Assembly (NCBI GenBank): GCA_937925335.1
Contig: CALEWY010000007.1
Location: 1 to 45,873, forward strand
DNA length: 45,873 nt
Reading direction: 5' to 3'
From: an uncultured Acidimicrobiales bacterium
GTDB lineage: Bacteria; Actinomycetota; Acidimicrobiia; Acidimicrobiales; SZUA-35
Shown here piece by piece: positions 7,665-15,195 of the stretch. The position numbers and the translations under genes were made by a program. Position 1 is the first letter of the stretch. The number at the start of each line of letters is the position of its first letter. The notes under the pieces were generated by a model. That model did no database searches, was not told the DNA's origin, and saw only the letters and a list, made by a program, of their open reading frames with translations.

Positions 7665-9222
7665 CTTCGCCCTCTTCGCCGATCAGGTCGCTCACGATGA
7701 GCTCGCCGATGACCAACTCGTCAGTCGATGGGCAACGAAGGATGCGTGAGCAGACCGATGGGATATCGGGCATCAGCGCAACCGCACCCGGCTCGATGCC
7801 GAGCGGCACGTATTCGTTGGTGACCACACCAACGACCAGGCCTTCGGAGTCGATGATCGGGCCACCAACGAAAAGATCGCCGATCACGGCGGTGTGCTGC
7901 ACACCGAGTGCCGACTGATCGAGGAGCACACCAGGCGAAGCGGTCGCTCCCTGAGAACCGGTTCCACTCATCGCGAAGACCCGAGCACCGATCGAATCGA
8001 GCTGAGCTGGCGCCGCAGCAAGACTGAGCGTTGGGAGTTCAACATCGACGATGATCAGCGCGAGATCGTGCTCTTCGTCCCACGACCACAATGTCGCTTC
8101 GTTACGGATGCTGCCCTTCACGAGCGTGATACCCGGGCTGGGCTCGAGGGTCGCCGAACGAACCAGCGACAGGCTTGTCACCAGTGCGGTTCCGCCCTCG
8201 TGGCCGGTCACGGCGAACGCTGTTCCAACGACGGGTTTTCCTTCTTCGTCGACGGTTTGCAGGGTCCAGATTGCGCTGCCGGTTGCAGCTGGCAGATTCA
8301 CAACGCCGTTGCGGTCGCTCACGTAGTCGCCGAGCGGATCGAGTTCGTCTCGAATCTCGTCGATCGAATCGAGACGAAGTTGATCGAGCGTTCCGGTTGC
8401 GGTGGTGAACTGCTGATCGAAGCCATCAACGAAGCGCGCCACCTCGGCTTCGTTCTCCGCAAGACGGTCGTCGTAGTAGGCGTAGAACACAGCACCGGCA
8501 AAAGCAGCACCGATTCCGGCGGCCATGAACATCGAGGCGATGCCGATCACCGTTCGGGGCAGGATGCGATGTCGCATCTTCTGCGTCCGAGGCGTCATCG
8601 GGACGAAACCCTTCCGGCTCCATCGACGGGCCGCACGGAAACGAGCGAATCGACCGGGCGGGTTCACAATCGGGGCGACGCCGCCAGATTTGTTGCCAAT
8701 ACCAAAGCGGCTGAGGAGGCCTGGCGAGGTTGCCTGCGCCGACCGTTTGGGGCGATCGACGACTCCGGCGGCCACCAACTCTTCTTCGGAGAGTGAGTCA
8801 TCATCGGCGCGTTCGACCGCTTCATCATCGGCATCAAAGAGCTCAGCCTCGTGGTCGCGCAACTCCAGCTCAGCCTCGTCGTCGAGCAACTCCATCTCGG
8901 GCTCGGCCATTTCGGGTTCGAAAACCTCCGCCTCAGTGCTCCCCGTATCGAGCGCACCATCACCGGCGATCGAACGGCTGATGCGTTCGAGTTCCGCCTC
9001 ACCGAACCGCTCGGCACCGTCCAGTCCAGTCTCACTGGCGGCTGCATGATCGGTGACTGCATGATCGGCGAGCGACGCATCGCTGGCTCGGCGCTTTGGC
9101 TCGATCTCGCCGGGTGCCTCCGGCTCGAGTTGCTGCATGTCCCAAAGGTCCGCAAGCCGCGCTGGCTTCTCCGGTGTCGCGGCCGTCTCCGCGTTTGGGT
9201 TATTCGCATCGTTCGTTGGCAT
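7660..9222 (-). CDS. Membrane-anchored trypsin-fold protein lacking the catalytic His and Ser (pseudoprotease)
   Basis: A 520-residue protein. Residues 1-160 are disordered and highly acidic (EPEMELLDDEAELELRDHEA). Residues 161-220 are basic, followed by one TM helix at about 223-250, a short coiled linker (260-300) and an exported S1/HtrA-like domain (about 315-505). The barrel landmarks are present (GTAFAVTGHEGGTALVTSLS; HDLALIIVD; VGGPIIDSEGLVVGVV), but the position of the catalytic His (normally TNAHV) reads TSLSLV (S352) and the nucleophile position (normally NSGGP) reads FVGGP (V452). Only the Asp (D386) remains. It is therefore predicted to bind rather than cleave peptides. The start shares one base with the stop of the PBP gene (TGATG), implying coupling with peptidoglycan synthesis. 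Confidence 0.8.
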   Translation of the reverse strand: MPTNDANNPNAETAATPEKPARLADLWDMQQLEPEAPGEIEPKRRASDASLADHAVTDHAAASETGLDGAERFGEAELERISRSIAGDGALDTGSTEAEVFEPEMAEPEMELLDDEAELELRDHEAELFDADDEAVERADDDSLSEEELVAAGVVDRPKRSAQATSPGLLSRFGIGNKSGGVAPIVNPPGRFARFRAARRWSRKGFVPMTPRTQKMRHRILPRTVIGIASMFMAAGIGAAFAGAVFYAYYDDRLAENEAEVARFVDGFDQQFTTATGTLDQLRLDSIDEIRDELDPLGDYVSDRNGVVNLPAATGSAIWTLQTVDEEGKPVVGTAFAVTGHEGGTALVTSLSLVRSATLEPSPGITLVKGSIRNEATLWSWDEEHDLALIIVDVELPTLSLAAAPAQLDSIGARVFAMSGTGSQGATASPGVLLDQSALGVQHTAVIGDLFVGGPIIDSEGLVVGVVTNEYVPLGIEPGAVALMPDIPSVCSRILRCPSTDELVIGELIVSDLIGEEGEG

Positions 9223-11462
9223 CAGTTGTCGTCCTGACGTGTCAACGCACCTGGTCCGACGACACCGTTTGTGGTGGCGCCTGATGGTGCAGGATCGCTC
9301 GTTTGGCCATCTTCTTGGCCGGAATCTGGGGGTTCGCCGGCCGTTTCGCCGCTCGTGTCGTTCGGGGCTTGGCCGATCGGTGCGTCGGTTGGCTCGGGTC
9401 GGAAGGCCAGTGGATCAGGCACGGCGCTCCACTCACATGGGCCTCCACAATCGGCTTCCACAGTCGGCACATCGATGCCAGCGGCCACGTAGGTGCCGTC
9501 GCGCTCATCGAAGTTGACCAGGTCTCGCGATTCGATCTCGTTCAACGGTTCGGGCACCGGGAACGGTTCCGGCTCGCGGTCGGCCAACGCCACTTCCATG
9601 AAATCGGAGAAGGCGATCGCCGGATGACTGCCACCGGTGACTCGGGAGACACCGTTGATGCCGCGCAGGGATCGGAGGCCATCGGCGTGCCCCATCCACA
9701 CGGCCGTCGACACGCCCGGTGAGTAGCCGACGAACCAGGCGGCACGGAATGACTGCGACGTTCCCGTCTTGCCGGCGATCTGGTGGCCACTCACGGCAGC
9801 TCGACGCCCGGTGCCGGCGGTGACGACACCGCGCAGGACGTCGGTGATGTTGTCGGCAACGGGTTGGGTCAGTACTCGGTCGCCAGTGCCTGCCCGGTTG
9901 TCGATCAAGACGTTGCCGTCCATGTCGGTCACGAGCACGACGGCGACCGGTGCCACGCGAACACCGCGATTGGCAAACGTGCCGTAGGCACTCGCCATTT
10001 CAAGCGGCGAGGACTCAGCGGCACCCAGCGAAAGGCTGGCGCCGTAGGGAGCGGTTGGATCTAAACGTTCGAGGCCGAGTGCTCGACCCATGGCAACGGT
10101 CGCTTCGATCGACACGTTCGAGATCAGCTCGGCAAAGACGGTGTTGACCGATGCGCGGGTTGCCTCGCGCAGTGAGATCTCTCCGCGGTTCGCGTAGTCG
10201 TAGTTGGCAATCGTGCAACCGGGGCCAGAACATCCAGGAGGTGACCACGTGCCGGGAGCTGGGTACACCGTGCTCGGGCCAAGTCCCCGCGTGAAGGCGG
10301 TGGCCAACACAACCGGCTTGAACGAACTGCCCGGCTGGAAACCTGTCGAACCGCCGAGGCCGAGGTTGACCTGGCTTTGGGAGTAATCGCGTCCACCCAC
10401 CATGGCCAGCACGTGGCCGTTGCTCGGATCGAGTGAAACCAAGCTCATCTCGACCGGGTACTCGGTGTTCTCGAGGCGACGAGCGACCGACTCTTCGGCA
10501 GCCTCTTGCAACTCACGATCGATCGACGTCTCAATGCGGAGACCATCTCGATAGATGGCATCCGGGCCAAGCTCTTCCAACAGGATCTGCTCGACCCAAT
10601 CGACGAAGTAGGGATGATCGGTTGCTCCCTTGGGAAGTGGTGCGGCGATCATCGTCACCGGACCGCTGGGGCGAGTGGAGTCGGTCTCGTTCCAGAGCAC
10701 ACGGGCGGACTCGACTTCGAACTCTTCGATCGAGATGTAGCCCTCATCGAGCATCGCCTGAAGGACCAGCAGCCGACGTTCCTCGGCGACCTCCATGTCC
10801 TCTCGAGGCGAGTAGCTCGTTGGCGCTCGGATCACGCCGGCGAGCAGCGCTGCTTCGGAGACGTTCACCTCGCTGATGGGTTTCCCGAAATAGACCTCGG
10901 CTGCCGCGCCGATTCCGTACGCGCCTGCGCCGAAGTAGGTCGACTCGAGGTAGCGGAAGAGAATCTCGTCCTTCGTCAGCTCCTGTTCGAGCTCACGGGC
11001 CAGCAGCGCTTCTCGGAACTTTCGTTCAAAGGTCCGCTCGCCAGAGAGATAGACGTTCTTGATGTACTGCTGGGTGATCGTCGAGCCACCCTGCGCGATC
11101 TCACCGAGTTCGAGGTTCACTCGAGCAGCTCGAGCGATGCCCTCGTAGTCGACACCGTCATGTTCAAAGAATCGACGGTCCTCGATCGACAGCACTGCAT
11201 GGATCACGTGGAGAGGAATGTCCTCGGGTGTGATCGGAACCGAGCGGTCGAACCCGCGGTAGATCCCGATTTGCACACCATCGGAGTCGTAGACCCGCGA
11301 TGGCACGGCCGTGATGTTCGGTCGTTGCTCGGGGAGCTCACCGGGCAACGGCGCGTTGGTCAGCGTGTAGCCGGCGACGACCGCAGCCACGGGTGGAACG
11401 ATCAAGATCGAAATGAAGAGTGCGACGATCAGCTTGCTGACGCCGCCAAAGAGCATCCTCAT
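9222..11462 (-). CDS. Class A penicillin-binding protein (GT51 transglycosylase plus transpeptidase)
   Basis: A 746-residue bifunctional peptidoglycan synthase. A TM anchor lies at about 8-32. The GT51 domain shows EDRRFFEHDG (E94), GGSTITQQYIKN (125-136) and RKFREALLARELE (148-160). The transpeptidase domain has the acyl-serine tetrad SSFK (S379-K382), SVN (438-440) and KTGTS (565-569). It polymerises lipid II glycan strands and cross-links peptides on the outer face of the membrane. The C-terminal ~75 residues are Pro/Gly/Asp-rich low complexity with an isolated CGGPC motif (possible disulfide) before them. It overlaps the upstream CPD-like gene by 4 nt (ATGA) and touches the downstream pseudoprotease, so the three form one translationally coupled operon. 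Confidence 0.96.
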   Translation of the reverse strand: MRMLFGGVSKLIVALFISILIVPPVAAVVAGYTLTNAPLPGELPEQRPNITAVPSRVYDSDGVQIGIYRGFDRSVPITPEDIPLHVIHAVLSIEDRRFFEHDGVDYEGIARAARVNLELGEIAQGGSTITQQYIKNVYLSGERTFERKFREALLARELEQELTKDEILFRYLESTYFGAGAYGIGAAAEVYFGKPISEVNVSEAALLAGVIRAPTSYSPREDMEVAEERRLLVLQAMLDEGYISIEEFEVESARVLWNETDSTRPSGPVTMIAAPLPKGATDHPYFVDWVEQILLEELGPDAIYRDGLRIETSIDRELQEAAEESVARRLENTEYPVEMSLVSLDPSNGHVLAMVGGRDYSQSQVNLGLGGSTGFQPGSSFKPVVLATAFTRGLGPSTVYPAPGTWSPPGCSGPGCTIANYDYANRGEISLREATRASVNTVFAELISNVSIEATVAMGRALGLERLDPTAPYGASLSLGAAESSPLEMASAYGTFANRGVRVAPVAVVLVTDMDGNVLIDNRAGTGDRVLTQPVADNITDVLRGVVTAGTGRRAAVSGHQIAGKTGTSQSFRAAWFVGYSPGVSTAVWMGHADGLRSLRGINGVSRVTGGSHPAIAFSDFMEVALADREPEPFPVPEPLNEIESRDLVNFDERDGTYVAAGIDVPTVEADCGGPCEWSAVPDPLAFRPEPTDAPIGQAPNDTSGETAGEPPDSGQEDGQTSDPAPSGATTNGVVGPGALTRQDDN

Positions 11463-12415
11463 TCGTCGTCCTCCTCATCCTCGTCGACCTCTTCCCCTGG
11501 AGGGGGCGCGGGCGGACTGAACGAGCAGGGAGGCAACTCGACGTAGACGGCGAACAACACACCGTTGCGATCGCCGGTGAGGTTGACCGCAGCTGGGCCA
11601 ACTTCCGCGCATTCGACCACGACGTTCATCGCACCACCTGCATCGGAGGTGACGTTTGGTGAAGACAGGACCGAAACCGGAGCGAGACCAGAGACGAGCA
11701 ATGGCACAGCGGGCTCAGGAAGACGAACGAGTCGACCTTCAGCATCGACGATCCAACGACCGAGCGTGATGGCGATGAACGCCGGTTCGCCGGGAACAAG
11801 ATGGGTTTGCCCGACAGCAACACCGTCGTTGCCGAGTGGCGGCGAGACCATCGTGATGTCAAGTGCGAGCTTGTCGCCAGCTTCCAACAAGAAGACTTCC
11901 GGCGCTCCTGAAGTCAGCGATCCAGGAAGGAATGCACGAATGCTGTAGCGGCCGCCGCGAAGGCCGGTGGCCGACCAACGTCCGTCGGCGCCGGTGCCGA
12001 CGTCGGCAGACACAAAACCATCGAGTGTGTGGCGCTCAATGCGAACGGTGGCGCCTGCAACCGGGCCCTCCGGGCCGTACACGATGCCGTTCATCCTCGA
12101 ACGGCCGCCGCCCATCGATGGCAGCTCTTCCTCTACCGGCTCGGGCTTGGGTGGCACGGTTGGAAGCTTGATTCGACGAGTGTCCGGAGCCAGTGCCAGT
12201 GCATGCGGCGATGGAGCCACCGGCGTCTTGTCGAACGCGATATCGAGGCTGTCGAGACGCAGCTCTGTTGCCGTCGGGTCATCCCGGTAGGCCGACACGA
12301 CTCCGTCCCGGCCCTGCCAGAGCGAGAAGAGTCCCGCGACGATCGCAACGAAGGCGATGAATTTCAGCAGACGCACGGTCTGCCCATCGGCCAAAAACCA
12401 AAGGAACTGAGCCAT
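11459..12415 (-). CDS. Membrane-anchored protein with a carboxypeptidase-regulatory-like (CPD/CNA-B-type) domain
   Basis: A 318-residue protein. One TM helix at about 15-34 (LLKFIAFVAIVAGLFSLWQG) is followed by a Pro-rich linker, then a CPD-like beta-sandwich at about 107-190 (MNGIVYGPEGPVAGATVRIE, TGADGRWSATGLRGGRYSIR). A second beta domain follows, ending with VVVECAEVGPAAVNLT and a Pro tract, and the C-terminus is a run of Glu/Asp. The exported part is probably structural or a binding module; no catalytic residues are seen. It is the first gene of the three-gene operon with the PBP and the pseudoprotease. The acidic tail resembles the acidic N-terminal region of the pseudoprotease in composition only. 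Confidence 0.75.
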   Translation of the reverse strand: MAQFLWFLADGQTVRLLKFIAFVAIVAGLFSLWQGRDGVVSAYRDDPTATELRLDSLDIAFDKTPVAPSPHALALAPDTRRIKLPTVPPKPEPVEEELPSMGGGRSRMNGIVYGPEGPVAGATVRIERHTLDGFVSADVGTGADGRWSATGLRGGRYSIRAFLPGSLTSGAPEVFLLEAGDKLALDITMVSPPLGNDGVAVGQTHLVPGEPAFIAITLGRWIVDAEGRLVRLPEPAVPLLVSGLAPVSVLSSPNVTSDAGGAMNVVVECAEVGPAAVNLTGDRNGVLFAVYVELPPCSFSPPAPPPGEEVDEDEEDDE

Positions 12416-12437
12416 GCGGCTCAGTTCGATCAGATCA

Positions 12438-12496
12438 CATCAAATGATGAAATTTTGGTGGGCGATCGCTGCGGAAGATCGCAGCCCCGCCACAAG
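12438..12496 (-). promoter_or_regulatory. Gap between ferredoxin and PBP operon with two inverted repeats
   Basis: GCTGCG-N6-CGCAGC (about 12468-12485) is a candidate terminator for the ferredoxin gene. CATCAAATGATG (12438-12449) is an AT-rich near-palindrome 23 nt before the ATG at 12415 and could be an operator for the PBP operon. The neighbouring AT-rich stretch is the only one in this region and probably carries the promoter. Confidence 0.35.
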
Positions 12497-12504
12497 CTCA
12501 ACGC

Positions 12505-12771
12505 CTAGTCGACGTCGATGAAAATGCACTCGCCGGGGCACTCTTCGGCGGATTCGATCGTGCGATCGAGCCCTCCCTCGGGCACGCGGGCCATGCCTTC
12601 GGCACCTGCCGGGTTGGCCACTCCGTCGAAGAGCTTCTCGGAACCGAAGTTCTCCGATGCTTCTTTGACGTAGTACAGGCCATCGTCCAAGCCGAAGAAA
12701 ATGTCAGGCGCGATTTCTGCGCAAAGACCGTCTCCGGTACAGAGATCCTGGTCGATCCAGACCTTCACCAT
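12505..12771 (-). CDS. Small ferredoxin ([3Fe-4S] or Asp-ligated [4Fe-4S] type)
   Basis: An 88-residue acidic cytosolic electron carrier. It has the single-cluster layout of actinobacterial P450-type ferredoxins: VWIDQDLCTGDGLCAEIAPD (Cys11, Cys17) and EECPGECIFIDVD (Cys79, Cys83). The position of the usual second cluster Cys is Asp (CTGDGLC), which in related proteins gives a [3Fe-4S] cluster or an Asp-ligated [4Fe-4S] cluster. The protein is somewhat longer than the 62-70 residues common for the family because of a ~20-residue insert between the Cys pairs. No P450 or reductase gene is adjacent; the flavin reductase at 14468 is the nearest redox gene. It is divergent from the acyltransferase. 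Confidence 0.85.
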   Translation of the reverse strand: MVKVWIDQDLCTGDGLCAEIAPDIFFGLDDGLYYVKEASENFGSEKLFDGVANPAGAEGMARVPEGGLDRTIESAEECPGECIFIDVD

Positions 12772-12928
12772 TGTTGTGTTACCTCATCTCGCGGGTTGTG
12801 TTCGAACTATCGGCGTTCAATCACGTTCATGAAGCGTTTCGAATCGAACGGTTGCTCAAATCGGAACACTAGATGGTCATCATTCTACCTTGACGAACTC
12901 AGCCCGCCATTTTGTGGCGAATCGGGCC

Positions 12929-14335
12929 ATGATGTTCTGCGTGAGCCGTCGCCTGTCCGACACCGAGCAACTCCTCTGGAGCCTCGAACAAAACCCCAAT
13001 CTCGGGTCGACGATGGGCGCACTCTTGGTCCTCGATGGCAACCCCGATCCTGAGCGACTCCGTACCACCGTCGCTCGTGCGGTCGCCAACGTCAGTGCCT
13101 TGTCCGAACGGGTCCAGGAGTCGTCGCTTCCGCTCGATCCCCCATCATGGGTTCCCGACGTCTACTTCGATCTCGATCACCACCTCCGGTTCGTTCGCCT
13201 TCCGACCAATTCGACGAACGACGATCTCATGCGGATGGTCACCCAGGTCATCAACGACCCGTTCGACCGCACTCGCCCTCTTTGGCAGATGACCCTCATC
13301 GGCGGTCTGCGCAGCCGCAAGTCCGTGATGGTCTCCAAGTTGCATCACTCGATCGCCGACGGTGCTGGTGCGCTGAAGTTGGCAGAACACCTTCTTGAGT
13401 TCGTGGCGGATGCGCCGGCACCCGAACCGTTCGATCTCGGGCCCGTGATCGACGGTTGGAGCGCTCCGCCCGAAGAGCCGCCGAACCGGTCGATGGCCGA
13501 CACCATCCGTCTCGGTGCTGAGCGAGTCATCGGATTCTTGAACGATGCGGTCGGCACGCTCAACGAGCCGACAAAGGTCGCCACGGCCGGCTCCGACGTC
13601 GTCAAGGCCGCGCGTGCCTTCGTCGAGACCATTCCCGGCAACGATCGAAAGGCATCACCGCTGCTCGCCGAGCGGTCTCGAAACCGTCGTGTCGTCGCGA
13701 TGACCGCACCGCTCGATCCGATGAAAGAAGCAGCCCGGTCTCGCGAACTCTCGCTGAACGATCTCTTTGTTGGCGCAACCGGCCAAGCGATGACCGCCTA
13801 CCACGCAGCCAACGACGTCGACGTCGACGCCTTCACCGCTACCGCAGTCATCAGCACGCGGTCGGCCGACGATGGCGACCGCCACAATGCGTTCGTGCCC
13901 GTCACCCTCACCGTTCCCGGTGGTGATGCCACGCTCGAAGAACAGGCGCTCGCTGTTGGCCATCAGGTACGGGCGAAACGTTCCGAGTTGGCCGACTCGC
14001 CAGACATGCTTGCCGCCATCGGCTCGATGGCCGGTCTCATTCCTTCGGCGCTCATGGCCAACGTGGCCGTCGAGCAGGCTTCGAGGGTCGACTACGCAAC
14101 GAGCAACCTTCCCGGTCCACCGATCCCCATGTGGATCGCAGGCACGAAGATCAAACAGCTCGTTCCGATCGGTCCCGTCAGCGGAACCGCGTTCAACTTC
14201 ACGCTGTTGTCCTATGACGGTTCGGTGGGGCTGGGTCTTCACCTCGACCCCGCCGCCGTGGCCAATCCCAACGGGCTCGTGGCAGCGATCGTTGATGTCT
14301 TCGCCGAGATCGGCGTGACGGTCACCGTGCTGTAA
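12929..14335 (+). CDS. Wax ester synthase/diacylglycerol acyltransferase-family acyltransferase (WS/DGAT)
   Basis: A protein of about 468 residues with the condensing motif HHSIADG (HHxxxDG), preceded by NDPFDRTRPLWQMTLIGGL, a typical WS/DGAT segment. The C-terminal NLPGPPIPMWIAGTKIKQLV and PIGPVSGTAFNFTLLSYDGS also match the family. These enzymes join acyl-CoA to a fatty alcohol or diacylglycerol, at the membrane or lipid-body surface, to make wax esters or triacylglycerol. The start is uncertain: ATG 12929, ATG 12932 and GTG 12941 are all possible, and GTG 12941 gives SRRLSDTEQLLWSLEQ, closest to the usual N-terminus. A TTG at 12890 is less likely. No strong ribosome-binding site distinguishes them. 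Confidence 0.9.
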   Translation: MMFCVSRRLSDTEQLLWSLEQNPNLGSTMGALLVLDGNPDPERLRTTVARAVANVSALSERVQESSLPLDPPSWVPDVYFDLDHHLRFVRLPTNSTNDDLMRMVTQVINDPFDRTRPLWQMTLIGGLRSRKSVMVSKLHHSIADGAGALKLAEHLLEFVADAPAPEPFDLGPVIDGWSAPPEEPPNRSMADTIRLGAERVIGFLNDAVGTLNEPTKVATAGSDVVKAARAFVETIPGNDRKASPLLAERSRNRRVVAMTAPLDPMKEAARSRELSLNDLFVGATGQAMTAYHAANDVDVDAFTATAVISTRSADDGDRHNAFVPVTLTVPGGDATLEEQALAVGHQVRAKRSELADSPDMLAAIGSMAGLIPSALMANVAVEQASRVDYATSNLPGPPIPMWIAGTKIKQLVPIGPVSGTAFNFTLLSYDGSVGLGLHLDPAAVANPNGLVAAIVDVFAEIGVTVTVL

Positions 14336-14467
14336 CAGCCTGCGCTCAGCAACCAGGCGGCGAGGGCTCACAACCCAGCCACACACTGGGCCAGCGCAAC
14401 CACGCACGGTTCGTGATCGGCGCACTACCGTGGCGGCTCGCCCACGCTCTCGATCGAGGTTTCTCTC

Positions 14468-15187
14468 ATGGACGCTCCTGACTTCGCTGGTCTCAAAGCC
14501 ATCTTCATCAACTGCTCGCTCGAACACGACCGGACTAAGTCGCACACGCTTCGGCTGCTCAACCGAGTGGCCGGCATCATGCGCGAGCAGAACGTTGAGA
14601 TCGACATCGTCCACGCTCTCGAGCACACGATCGCGGCCGGCATGGTCAAGGATCAGACCGAGAATGGTCTCGAGGACGAGTGGCCGGCGATCCAGCAGCG
14701 GATCATGGATGCGGACATCCTCGTGATCGGCACGCCGATCTGGCTCGGCGTGAAGTCGAGCGTTGCCACGCTCGTCATCGAGCGGATGTACGCCTATTCG
14801 GGTGATCGCAACGACAAGGGCCAGTACCTCTACTACGGCAAGGCTGGCGGCTGCGCGATCACCGGCAACGAAGACGGTGCAAAAGCCTGCGCGATGGACC
14901 TTCTCTACGCCATGTCGCACATCGGCTACACCGTTCCGCCCCAGGCCGATTGTGCGTGGCTCGGCGAGGCGGGGCCGGGGCCGAGTTACGGCGACCTTCG
15001 TCCCGACGGCACAGCCGAGGGATACGACAACGACTTCACGAACCGCAACGCCACCTTCATGGCGTGGAACCTCATGCACACGGCCGCGATGCTGAAGGCA
15101 AACGGTGGTGTGCCGGCCTATGGCAACCAGCCCGCCGAATGGGAACACGTCACCAACGCCAAGTCCCAAAACCCCGAATACCGCTAG
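14468..15187 (+). CDS. Flavodoxin-fold NAD(P)H-dependent FMN reductase family protein
   Basis: A 239-residue flavodoxin-like protein. The first strand and phosphate loop are KAIFINCSLEHDRTKSHTLR, a variant of the family's GSxRxxSxT loop; ADILVIGTPIWLGVKSSVAT is the second FMN-contacting segment (GTPIWLG, near-invariant), and KAGGCAITGNEDGAKACAMD is the third. FMN-binding oxidoreductases of this type reduce quinones, azo or nitro compounds in the cytosol. The C-terminal ~50 residues are longer than in the minimal fold. It ends 8 nt before the S9 peptidase start, so they may be co-transcribed, although no functional link is evident. Confidence 0.85.
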   Translation: MDAPDFAGLKAIFINCSLEHDRTKSHTLRLLNRVAGIMREQNVEIDIVHALEHTIAAGMVKDQTENGLEDEWPAIQQRIMDADILVIGTPIWLGVKSSVATLVIERMYAYSGDRNDKGQYLYYGKAGGCAITGNEDGAKACAMDLLYAMSHIGYTVPPQADCAWLGEAGPGPSYGDLRPDGTAEGYDNDFTNRNATFMAWNLMHTAAMLKANGGVPAYGNQPAEWEHVTNAKSQNPEYR

Positions 15188-15195
15188 GCGACGCA

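Noticed and set aside
12430..12445. Possible cAMP-receptor (CRP) site upstream of the PBP operon
   Set aside because: Only one TGTGA half-site is present and the opposite half does not match, so no site is called despite the cyclase in the window.
13655..15169. 504-codon open frame on the minus strand
   Set aside because: It is antisense to the acyltransferase and flavin reductase, which have clear family motifs; its translation is Arg/Val/Asp-rich with no recognisable domain. Long antisense frames are expected at this GC.
14950..15195. N-terminal extension of the S9 peptidase
   Set aside because: Overlaps the flavin reductase gene in another frame and adds sequence unrelated to the family; GTG 15196 gives a normal start.
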